A stretch of DNA of 13,292 nt, taken from Vulcanimicrobiota bacterium (lineage in GTDB: Bacteria; Vulcanimicrobiota; Vulcanimicrobiia; Vulcanimicrobiales; Vulcanimicrobiaceae). This document shows positions 6,166 to 13,097 of this stretch, in pieces. The stretch lies in NCBI GenBank assembly GCA_030038335.1, contig JASHPC010000205.1:1-13292 (forward strand), given 5' to 3'. A program made the translations under genes and the position numbers. Below the pieces are notes generated by a model. The model was not told where the DNA came from. It saw only the letters and a list, made by a program, of their open reading frames with translations, and searched no databases. How positions within the stretch are numbered: position 1 is the first letter of the stretch; each line of letters begins with the position of its first letter.

Positions 6166-7676
6166 ACGTCCATCTCATGTATCGCGACCAAGACTTTGCT
6201 CTTGAGACGCCGATTCGGGCGGATCGGGATGCGCTCGCGTCGGACGTCGATCTTTCGACACTGGTAGAGGCAATGTCAAAGGGCGACGCATGGCTTGGCA
6301 ACGTTGCCGAGAAAGCGTTGAAGCAGTTTGTCGCAGACGGCGACACGATTCGATATCGTCAAGCCATCCTTTCCGACTGCATTTCGAATCCGGAAACCAT
6401 TCGCGCCGTCTACGACCTCGCCGTTGAGACGATGGAAGCGGAACGCAAGAGCTTCTGGTTTGGGACACTCGCGCGACGTCCCGGTTCTGTGCTCTATCGC
6501 GCAGACGAGCTTCTGCACATGCTCGTAGCGAGTTTGCGGCGCCTTCGCCGCATCGCAGACGAAGGCGCGCCACGGTTCCGATCCGACGGATTTTCAATGC
6601 TTTTCACGATGCTCCAAAGGGAGCTTAGCGATGACTACTTCGAACTCGTCGAGCGACATCTGCGCGCGCTGAAGTTTGAGCATGGCGTTCTCGTCAGCGT
6701 ACAGCTGGGCGACGGCAATCGTGGAACGGGCTACGTGTTACGTGAGGCGCCCCAGAACCAGCAGTCTGGATGGTTGTCGCGCATCTTCCAGACTTCGGCG
6801 GCGGGTACGTACTCATTCCAACTGTCACCACGCGACGAGAGCGGGATGCGGGCGCTTTCGGAGTTGCGAGACGTTGCGATCAACGACGTGGCAAACACTG
6901 CTGCTCAATCAGCCGACCACGTTTTGGCGTTCTTTGCGGCGCTGCGCGCCGAGATTGCGTTCTATGTCGGATGCCTCAATCTGCGAGCGCGTCTGCAAGA
7001 TTTAGGCATGCCAACATGTCTCCCAGAGATCGTCGCCGTCGAGGAGCGCAAGCATACGGCGCACGACCTATACGATGCCTCTCTTGCCTTGAGTGCCGGT
7101 CGTTCCGTCGTGACGAACGATCTCGACGGAGACGACCGTTCGGTCTTCATCATCACCGGCGCCAATCAAGGGGGAAAGTCGTCGTTCCTGCGTGCCATCG
7201 GGATCGCGCAGGTATTGATGCAATGCGGCATGTTCGTTCCGGCGCGCGCGTTTACGGCGAATATATGCGCCGATATCTTCAGCCACTACAGACGTGAAGA
7301 AGATCCCTCTATGCTAAGCGGCAAGCTCGACGAGGAGATGGAACGGATGAGCGAGATCGTCGATCGCGCCGTTCCCAACGCTCTCGTGCTCTTCAATGAG
7401 TCCTTTGCGGCCACGAACGAGCGCGAGGGTTCGGAGATCGCGCGGCAAGTCGTCGAGGCGCTCGCCGAATGCGGCCTCAAGCTCTTTTTCGTAACCCATC
7501 TTTATGAGTTTGCTGCGCAGTTGCGTCGGGATCAAGACCCGTCGGTCCTATGCCTGCGTGCAGAGCGATTGGAGAACGGCACGCGGACCTTCAAAATCGT
7601 CGTCGGTGAACCTCTGGAAACGAGCTACGGACGCGATCTGTACGAGCGCGTGTTCACCGGAGAGGAAATAGCCTAG
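6162..7676 (+). CDS. MutS-like ATPase, second of tandem pair
   Basis: A 504-residue paralogue of the gene before it, starting at ATG 6162 inside the upstream stop (ATGA). It has the same plan: a helical N-terminal region with an IRYRQAIL core-like motif near residue 65, a coiled middle, and a C-terminal MutS domain V with Walker A GANQGGKSS (333-341), Walker B-like ALVLFNESFAATN (Glu413) and a late FFVTHLYEF switch segment. Mismatch-binding domain I, the connector and a Smr nuclease domain are all absent, which separates it from both MutS1 and MutS2. The ATP-binding residues are intact in both paralogues, so both sites could be active. Its stop lies about 14 bp before the -10-like sequence of the next unit. 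Role inferred only as a nucleic-acid-acting or conformational ATPase in fluoride stress. Confidence 0.86.
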   Translation: MNVHLMYRDQDFALETPIRADRDALASDVDLSTLVEAMSKGDAWLGNVAEKALKQFVADGDTIRYRQAILSDCISNPETIRAVYDLAVETMEAERKSFWFGTLARRPGSVLYRADELLHMLVASLRRLRRIADEGAPRFRSDGFSMLFTMLQRELSDDYFELVERHLRALKFEHGVLVSVQLGDGNRGTGYVLREAPQNQQSGWLSRIFQTSAAGTYSFQLSPRDESGMRALSELRDVAINDVANTAAQSADHVLAFFAALRAEIAFYVGCLNLRARLQDLGMPTCLPEIVAVEERKHTAHDLYDASLALSAGRSVVTNDLDGDDRSVFIITGANQGGKSSFLRAIGIAQVLMQCGMFVPARAFTANICADIFSHYRREEDPSMLSGKLDEEMERMSEIVDRAVPNALVLFNESFAATNEREGSEIARQVVEALAECGLKLFFVTHLYEFAAQLRRDQDPSVLCLRAERLENGTRTFKIVVGEPLETSYGRDLYERVFTGEEIA

Positions 7677-7689
7677 GGATAGCGATACA

Positions 7690-7695
7690 TACTAT
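7690..7695 (+). promoter_or_regulatory. Possible -10 element for the hyf-like operon
   Basis: TACTAT would give a transcription start near 7702, just before riboswitch P1, which is where it is needed. The -35 region (about 7667-7672) is poor, so confidence is limited. Confidence 0.35.
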
Positions 7696-7703
7696 GTAGC
7701 GCA

Positions 7704-7757
7704 TAACGGTGATGGAGCTCACCGTCCCGCATGCCCGTAAGGGCTAACGGCTCCTGA
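7704..7757 (+). ncRNA. Fluoride (crcB-motif) riboswitch 3
   Basis: P1 is GGTG (7708-7711) with CACC (7720-7723), extended by AC/GT to six pairs and closing the loop ATGGAGCT, identical to that of switch 1. A hairpin GCCC (7733-7736), GNRA loop GTAA, GGGC (7741-7744) follows. TAACGGCTCCTG then supplies CTCC (7751-7754), which pairs with loop GGAG (7714-7717). The linker GTCCCGCAT is longer than in switches 1 and 2 and departs from the AA-rich linker I remember for the class. CTCCT (7751-7755) is perfectly complementary to AGGAG (7792-7796) of the hyfC-like Shine-Dalgarno. This predicts translation off without ligand and on with fluoride. No intrinsic terminator is seen between aptamer and gene. 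Confidence 0.84.
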
Positions 7758-7790
7758 TTTCGCACACGATCGGTTTGTCTGAGATGTGAG

Positions 7791-7798
7791 AAGGAGGG
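7791..7798 (+). promoter_or_regulatory. Strong Shine-Dalgarno of hyfC-like gene
   Basis: AAGGAGGG before ATG 7803 is the strongest ribosome site on the plus strand. Bases 7792-7796 can pair with the pseudoknot strand of riboswitch 3. Confidence 0.75.
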
Positions 7799-7802
7799 AG
7801 TA

Positions 7803-8753
7803 ATGGCATGGATGATCGCCGCAAATGTCCTGCAGTTGGCAGTGGCGCTCCTCATGTCACCGTTGCTTGCCGGTATCCTGAATCGTCTCAAGGAGTTCAT
7901 TCAGGCGAAGCGCGGCCCCAGCATCTTCCAGCCTTATTACGACCTCTGGAAACGATTCCATAAAGACGAAGTCGTCTCGCAGGAGACGACCTGGATCTTT
8001 CGTGCGGCGCCATACGTAGCGTTCGTGACGCCGCTTTTGATCGTGCCACTCATCCCTGTGCTCACCACGTATCCGCTCTTCTTTGCCTTTGTGGGCGACA
8101 TGCTGGCAGTCGGGTTCATCTTTGGTCTGGGCAGCTTTTTTCTCGTGCTTGCCGCCGTCGATACCGCAAATCCATACGGGGCAATGGGGGCGAGCCGAAC
8201 GCGGATGGTCTCTTTTCTGCTCGAGCCGGTCGCGATCATGGTGCTCTTCACCGTCTCGTTTGCAGCAAACTCAACGATTCCATACATCGTGCAGCAGGTC
8301 TGGGTACATCCGCCGGTCAGCTTCTTTGCGCCCTCTCATCTTCTGCTCGTCGTCGCGTTCGTTGCCATCCTCATTGGTGAGTCCGGCAAAATACCGGTCG
8401 ACAATCCTTCGGGTCATTTCGAGTTAGCAATGATCGACGAGTCGAAGTCGTTGGAGTATTCGGGACCCGGCGCGGCGCTCGTGAAATGGGCCGGATACCT
8501 GCGCTTCTTCGTCGTTTCCATCGTGCTCGTGAACGTGCTCGTCTCGCCTTGGGGACTTGCTTCGACTACCAGCATCGGACCGTTGCTACTTGCGATAGCG
8601 CTCGTCTTCGTGAAGCTGCTCGTACTATTGTGCGTCTTCGCCATCATCGAGTCGTCGTTTGCGAAGTTACGGCTGTTTCGCATCTCCGACTACGCAGCCG
8701 GCGCGTTCGTCGTTTCGTTGTTCGCCATGTTGGCCCGGGCGGTCGGGGCATAG
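7803..8753 (+). CDS. hyfC: HyfC/HycD/NuoH-like membrane subunit of Ehr-like complex
   Basis: A 316-residue integral membrane protein with about eight hydrophobic segments, the normal length for HycD/HyfC. NuoH-family signatures are clear: QAKRGPSIFQPYYDLWKRFHKDEVV (residues about 34-58), DTANPYGAMGASRTR in the middle, and ESGKIPVDNPSGHFELAMIDESKSLEYSGP with its acidic residues. In hydrogenase-4 and complex I this subunit anchors the peripheral redox arm and carries the charged path linking electron transfer to ion pumping. It is the first gene of the operon behind riboswitch 3, so fluoride control should set the output of the whole unit. The adjacent loss of NiFe ligands in the large subunit means hydrogenase naming is by homology only. 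Confidence 0.92.
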   Translation: MAWMIAANVLQLAVALLMSPLLAGILNRLKEFIQAKRGPSIFQPYYDLWKRFHKDEVVSQETTWIFRAAPYVAFVTPLLIVPLIPVLTTYPLFFAFVGDMLAVGFIFGLGSFFLVLAAVDTANPYGAMGASRTRMVSFLLEPVAIMVLFTVSFAANSTIPYIVQQVWVHPPVSFFAPSHLLLVVAFVAILIGESGKIPVDNPSGHFELAMIDESKSLEYSGPGAALVKWAGYLRFFVVSIVLVNVLVSPWGLASTTSIGPLLLAIALVFVKLLVLLCVFAIIESSFAKLRLFRISDYAAGAFVVSLFAMLARAVGA

Positions 8754-8762
8754 GCTCGGAAC

Positions 8763-9437
8763 ATGCCGCTCGGATACGCCGTCAACGGATTGTTTCTCGG
8801 TGGATTTCTCTTCTTTTCCTATCGCATGATCGCAGCACGCCAAGTGAGGGGCGTACTTACGGCGTTCGTCGCGCAATCGCTCTGTCTCGCGGCTTCGGCA
8901 TTCACCCTCGGAGCAAGCACGATGCTCTGGGAGCTCCTCGCACTGGGCGCCGTAACCTTCATCAGCAAGCCAATCTTAATCCCGATTGTCCTGACGCGGC
9001 TCGTCCCCGGAGGAATTTACGAGATCCGCGAGCTGCCACGCACCGTGCATCCGAGGTTATCGCTGATTGCCGCGGTCGTACTAAGCGTTCTCGCGTATCT
9101 CGTTACCTTGCCGCTGGTTGCTGTCGCTCTGGGGCCGACGCTCGGCGCCGCAAACGTTGTCGTAGGCTTTGCCGGTTTGCTTCTCGGTGGCTATCAGGTG
9201 ACGATCCGGCGCGAAGCCATTCCACAGTTGCTCGGCATCCTCGCCATGGAAAACGGCGCCTTCCTAGCAGGCATCTCTATCGCACCCGACTTTCCGCTCA
9301 TTGCAGAACTCGCGATAGCCTTCGACATTCCGCTGCTAGCCTTTATTGTAGGACTACTCACGCGCGCTATGCACGAGCAGATCGGAACGACCGAAACGAG
9401 CAGCCTGACGAGCTTGCGAGAAGAGTCGATCTGGTGA
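8763..9437 (+). CDS. hyfE: HyfE-like membrane subunit
   Basis: A 224-residue, very hydrophobic protein with about six or seven membrane segments, matching HyfE in length. The fold combines a NuoK-like part (ILAMENGAFLAGI near residues 160-172) with extra N-terminal helices, as in HyfE and the MrpC-type subunits. GGIYEIRELPRTVHP forms a cytoplasmic loop about a third of the way in. It follows hyfC with a 9-bp gap and only a weak ribosome site, so translation may partly depend on the upstream gene. Its stop codon overlaps the GTG of hyfF. It is expected to sit between HyfC and the antiporter-like subunits in the membrane arm. Confidence 0.87.
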   Translation: MPLGYAVNGLFLGGFLFFSYRMIAARQVRGVLTAFVAQSLCLAASAFTLGASTMLWELLALGAVTFISKPILIPIVLTRLVPGGIYEIRELPRTVHPRLSLIAAVVLSVLAYLVTLPLVAVALGPTLGAANVVVGFAGLLLGGYQVTIRREAIPQLLGILAMENGAFLAGISIAPDFPLIAELAIAFDIPLLAFIVGLLTRAMHEQIGTTETSSLTSLREESIW

Positions 9438-10891
9438 TTCTCTTCGTCATTCCGGCATTCCCGTTGCTTGCGGCGTTGCTAGGCGCCTTTCCGCGTTGCG
9501 AGCGTTACTTGCCACAAGCGACGTTCATCGCCGCACTCGCATCTACGATCGTCAGCCTCTACATCGCAGCAGGCATTGCCGCTCATGGAGTGCTCATTGC
9601 GTTTCCGCACTGGGTCGCAGTAGATGCGCTGAGCGCCGTACTACTCTGCGTAATTACGGCAGTTACGACGCTCGCCGCGCTCTTTTCATGGGGCTACGTC
9701 GGTACGTTCGGCCACGAAACGGCATTCTCGTCGCGCGTGTATTACGCGAACTTCAATCTTTTCGTCGTATCGATGCTCTTGATTCCCGTCGTCGTGGAGC
9801 CAGGGCTTGCGTGGATCGCGGTCGAGTTGACGACGCTTTTGTCAATATTCCTCGTTGCTTTCGAAAACACGCGGGGTGCGCTCGAGGCGGCATGGAAATA
9901 CATGACGATCACGTTGCTCGGAGCAACGATAGCCGTGCTAGGGTTTCTCGTCTTTTTTTGGGCGATGAAAGCTGCGCACGCGAGCGATTTCACGTGGGAT
10001 GGCCTTCGCGCGGTCGCCGGAACGATGCCAGCGCCGCTTTTGCAGGTCGGCTTTCTCCTCGTGCTCGTGGGGTTCGGTGCAAAAGTCGGTCTCGTTCCGC
10101 TGCATACCTGGCTTCCGGACGCACACAGTCAAGCGCCTTCACCGGTCTGCGCGCTGCTTTCCGGAATTGAGACGACGGTCGTGCTGTACGTCATCTTGCG
10201 GTTACTGCCGATCGTGCGTGAGACGCCGCTCGTGCACGCGAGTCTCTGGGCCGTCATCTTTGGACTCGTATCGGTGGGCGTCGCCGCCTTTCTGATCGTG
10301 CAGACGCACGACTACAAGCGGTTGTTCGCATTCTCAACCGTCGAGCACATGGGAATCATTCTAACCGCTGCTGCGATCGGTGGATCCTTGGCCGCCTACG
10401 GAACCATCTGGCAAATCGTGAACCATGCTTTTACGAAGTCGTTTTGCTTTTACGCCGCAGGAGCTGTCCTGATGCTCTCGGGATCGCGGGAGATCACGGC
10501 GGTTCGCGGTCTCGTCGAACGGTCGCGCATCGCGGGAGTGGCACTCTTGCTGGGTGCACTCGCGATTGCCGGTGCGCCGCCGTTTGCGGTCTTCTCGAGC
10601 GAGCTCGATGTCCTCAAAGCCGGGCTTGCCAGAGGGCAGTACGTCACGACCTCGCTGCTAGCGCTCTTCATTATCATTGCGTTCGTTGGCATGCTGGCGC
10701 AAGTGAATCGTATGGTGTTCGGCCTTGCTCCGGTGGCGAATCACGGCAGAACGCCGAGTCGCGCGCGACTGCCGCTTGCGTGCACGGTGTCGCTCGTGAT
10801 CGGGGCCATCCCCGCAGTAGCGCTTGGTCTTGTGATGCCACAGCCGCTCCACGCACTGCTGCAGCAGGCAGCTGCGGGTCTGGCGCAATGA
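9434..10891 (+). CDS. hyfF: HyfF/Mrp antiporter-like ion-pumping subunit
   Basis: A 485-residue polytopic protein of the NuoL/M/N-MrpA/D-HyfB/D/F family. Residues needed for ion movement are kept: Glu131 in WIAVELTTL (TM5), Lys217 in GFGAKVGLVPLHTWLPDAH (TM7), and Lys335 in NHAFTKSFCF (TM12-like). The TM8 region LLSGIETTVVLYVILR is also typical. GTG 9434 was chosen because it overlaps the hyfE stop by four bases and starts right at the first hydrophobic helix; longer readings in this frame upstream are shadows of hyfC and hyfE. The stop overlaps the ATG of the large-subunit gene. The retained residues argue that the complex still couples redox work to proton or sodium transport. Confidence 0.92.
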   Translation: MILFVIPAFPLLAALLGAFPRCERYLPQATFIAALASTIVSLYIAAGIAAHGVLIAFPHWVAVDALSAVLLCVITAVTTLAALFSWGYVGTFGHETAFSSRVYYANFNLFVVSMLLIPVVVEPGLAWIAVELTTLLSIFLVAFENTRGALEAAWKYMTITLLGATIAVLGFLVFFWAMKAAHASDFTWDGLRAVAGTMPAPLLQVGFLLVLVGFGAKVGLVPLHTWLPDAHSQAPSPVCALLSGIETTVVLYVILRLLPIVRETPLVHASLWAVIFGLVSVGVAAFLIVQTHDYKRLFAFSTVEHMGIILTAAAIGGSLAAYGTIWQIVNHAFTKSFCFYAAGAVLMLSGSREITAVRGLVERSRIAGVALLLGALAIAGAPPFAVFSSELDVLKAGLARGQYVTTSLLALFIIIAFVGMLAQVNRMVFGLAPVANHGRTPSRARLPLACTVSLVIGAIPAVALGLVMPQPLHALLQQAAAGLAQ

Positions 10892-12363
10892 TTGCGGCGC
10901 GCAAGGAGGATCTACGTAATACGCTAGGGCGCTACTGGGGTAACCGCGTGGCGGTGTACTCGGATTCCGCCTCCTCTCCGACCGTCGTGCAACCACCGTG
11001 CGAACTGTTACGTGTCGTCGCCGAATGCTTGGCATCTGAGTGCGGCTACCAATTCAGTATGATCGTATCCGAGCGACGGAGAGGCGCGCCGCTGCTGCAT
11101 TACGTACTCGAGGGCGCGGAAGAAGAAGGATTCATACTGCTCGACTCGATGCGCGGAGAGAACGGGGACTACACGCGGCTTTCGCTTGTCATGCCTGCCG
11201 CAGAAGCGTACGAGCGCGCGATCGAGAGAGATGTGGGTATTCGATTTGAATCGCTTCTGCAAGCCGAACGTGCGCCCGCGGAAGAGCGCGGCTCGTTTAT
11301 CATGCCTATCGGTCCTGTCTATAGCGGAACCGCGGAGTCGGCGCTCTTCGAGTTGCAGACGTGTGGCGAGAACGTGCTTCGCGCATCGCACACGCTTGAA
11401 TACAAGCATCGCAGCATCGAGAGTCTCGCACGGGGACGAACGACGCATGATGCTCTTCTCCTTGCCGAACGTTGCAACGGCCGCTCCGCCTTCGCGCATG
11501 GCTGGGCATTCGCGCGCGCCGTCGAAGCGATCGGAGGCTCGCGCACACCAGAACGTGGTGAGGCACTGCGTGCATTTTTCGCCGAGATCGAACGTTATCG
11601 GTCGCACGTTGCCACGATTCGTGAAGTCTGCGAGTCCACCGGGCTGATTGTGGCGGCGAGCCAGGCGTCAATTCTCGAAGAAGAGCTTTTACGCCTGAGC
11701 GGTGCGTTGTGCGGACACCGCTATCTCTTCGGAGTCGTGGCCATCGGTGGCATTACCTGCGACGTCGACGATTCACGATGCAGCGACGTCGTCGAGCGAT
11801 TACGTGGCATTCACACGCGTTTGCGCCGTCTCGGCTCAGCGTTGCGCTTTGACGGAACGTTTTTCGACCGTTTGGAGAACATAGGAGTGATTTCCGCCGC
11901 TGACGCTCGCAAGTACGCGCTCGTCGGTCCGGTGGCGCGGGCGTCGGGATGGTCTCGCGATGCGCGCGCTCGTCAGCCGTACGAGCATTATCGACGATTC
12001 ATGCTTACGCCGGTCGAGGAATCTGAGGGCGACGGTGCGGCGCGCGTCCGTGTCTTGTTTCGAGAGTGCGCCGAATCGCTACGCATACTGCGGCAGGTGT
12101 CGACATCGTTACCGCATGGTCCTGTTCGAGCTGACGTACCGGCACGCGCAGGATGTGGTCTTGGGTGGGTTGAGGCGCCACGAGGCATTACGCTTCATTG
12201 GGTGCGCTGCGACGAAGGAGGTCGTGTGGTGCACTATCAGATGGCGACGCCGTCGCTGAGGAACTGGTATGGCTTTCACCTTGCAATGGAAGGTTTCAGC
12301 TTTCAAGATTTTCCGATCACGTTGGCGACACTCGGACTTTGCGTTGCGGAGAGCGACCGATGA
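10888..12363 (+). CDS. hyfG: HyfG/HycE-like large subunit lacking most NiFe ligands
   Basis: A 491-residue fusion typical of HycE/HyfG. A NuoC-like N-terminal part (about 1-140, ending AYERAIERDVGIRF) is followed by a NuoD/hydrogenase-large part starting IMPIGPVYSGTAESALFEL. In active group 4 enzymes the first ligand motif reads like RVCGICGFAH; here residues 195-204 are RCNGRSAFAH. By alignment the ligand positions are Asn197 and Ser200, with one Cys shifted to 196. The C-terminal DPCxxC is GLCVAE (483-488), so only Cys485 remains and Glu488 replaces the last Cys. The protein then stops three residues later (SDR). A NiFe site is therefore unlikely. ATG 10888 overlaps the hyfF stop. The same pattern is known in Ehr complexes and in NuoD of complex I, which reacts with quinone. 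Confidence 0.87.
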   Translation: MIAARKEDLRNTLGRYWGNRVAVYSDSASSPTVVQPPCELLRVVAECLASECGYQFSMIVSERRRGAPLLHYVLEGAEEEGFILLDSMRGENGDYTRLSLVMPAAEAYERAIERDVGIRFESLLQAERAPAEERGSFIMPIGPVYSGTAESALFELQTCGENVLRASHTLEYKHRSIESLARGRTTHDALLLAERCNGRSAFAHGWAFARAVEAIGGSRTPERGEALRAFFAEIERYRSHVATIREVCESTGLIVAASQASILEEELLRLSGALCGHRYLFGVVAIGGITCDVDDSRCSDVVERLRGIHTRLRRLGSALRFDGTFFDRLENIGVISAADARKYALVGPVARASGWSRDARARQPYEHYRRFMLTPVEESEGDGAARVRVLFRECAESLRILRQVSTSLPHGPVRADVPARAGCGLGWVEAPRGITLHWVRCDEGGRVVHYQMATPSLRNWYGFHLAMEGFSFQDFPITLATLGLCVAESDR

Positions 12364-13097
12364 GCGATTGGGTCCTGCGCGGCTTGGCGACCGGCGTCAA
12401 GAGCAGTGCGTATCCCAAACGTGCGGAGAGCGCCGAAGGCGTATCCCCCGGCTTGCCTGAGGGCGCGGACCTCGGGAGCCTATCGTCTGCAAGTGGCGTG
12501 TCGCGTCTTTGTCCGACACAAGCATTGCACGCGTCGGGAACCGTAGTAGCGGTCGATCGTGGCGCATGCGTGAACTGCTATCGGTGCGCGCGCGCGCCCG
12601 TAACGCTGCCGTGGAACCGTGGATACGAGTGGGCGAGTCTCACGGATGAAGCAGTGGACGATGCGAGTCGGCGCTTGGGGCGAGCCTTCGGCCACTCGCT
12701 GCATGTCCGGGTCGTAGATGCCGGCGACTGCAGCGCGTGCTTGAGCGAGATCGCCCAGTTGACGGGGCCATATTACAGTCTGCATCGTCTTGGATTCTTC
12801 ATCACGCCGACGCCGCGCGAGGCGGATGCGCTGATCGTGGTCGGCCCGGGCACGCAGCGTATGCGCGAGGCGCTCTTGGCGACGTACGAAGCGATGCCGT
12901 CGCCGAAACGCGTCATCGCTGTCGGCGCGTGTGCACTTTCGGGCGGCATATTCGCAGAGAGCGAAACCGTGGAGGGTGCGACTGCAAACATGCTCCCCGT
13001 CGACGTCATCGTCCCCGGTTGTCCGCCACCGCCGCTTGCCATCATTCATGCACTACTCGTCGCTGCGGAACGAACCGCCGGGGTTAGTACGCGATGA
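12360..13097 (+). CDS. hyfI: HyfI/NuoB-like small subunit fused to an N-terminal single [4Fe-4S] ferredoxin module
   Basis: A 245-residue protein. The C-terminal half is a HyfI/NuoB domain with all four proximal-cluster cysteines: Cys124 and Cys127 (DAGDCSACLSE), Cys191 (VGACALSGG) and Cys221 (VPGCPPPPL). The first 95 residues add what HyfI normally lacks: RLCPTQAL (Cys51-Pro52), then GACVNCYRCARAP (Cys70, 73, 76). This is the cysteine set of one ferredoxin cluster, CP plus CxxCxxC. The position that would serve a second cluster is Ala79, just before Pro80. Such a module could replace the separate HyfH ferredoxin, which is not seen in the operon so far. ATG 12360 overlaps the large-subunit stop (ATGA), and the next gene starts within its own stop. 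It probably passes electrons into the NuoD/HyfG-like pocket. Confidence 0.87.
   Translation: MSDWVLRGLATGVKSSAYPKRAESAEGVSPGLPEGADLGSLSSASGVSRLCPTQALHASGTVVAVDRGACVNCYRCARAPVTLPWNRGYEWASLTDEAVDDASRRLGRAFGHSLHVRVVDAGDCSACLSEIAQLTGPYYSLHRLGFFITPTPREADALIVVGPGTQRMREALLATYEAMPSPKRVIAVGACALSGGIFAESETVEGATANMLPVDVIVPGCPPPPLAIIHALLVAAERTAGVSTR

Noticed and set aside
7677..7802. Inverted repeats here as an operator or terminator
   Set aside because: The two hairpins and their GGAG/CTCC pairing fit a fluoride aptamer, and no U-tract follows.
8486..9433. Long open frame running into the hyfF-like gene from within hyfC and hyfE
   Set aside because: Its translation is arginine-rich and unlike any family, while hyfC and hyfE in other frames match known membrane subunits.
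10444..10887. Open frame extending the large subunit upstream
   Set aside because: It is a shadow of hyfF; HycE-like similarity starts after ATG 10888, which overlaps the hyfF stop.
9434..10891. hyfF-like gene as a stand-alone Na+/H+ antiporter subunit (Mrp)
   Set aside because: It is flanked by overlapping HyfE-, HyfG- and HyfI-like genes, with no MrpE/F/G partners.
10888..12363. Active [NiFe]-hydrogenase or formate hydrogenlyase
   Set aside because: Three of four NiFe cysteine positions are substituted, and no formate dehydrogenase or maturation genes are in the window.
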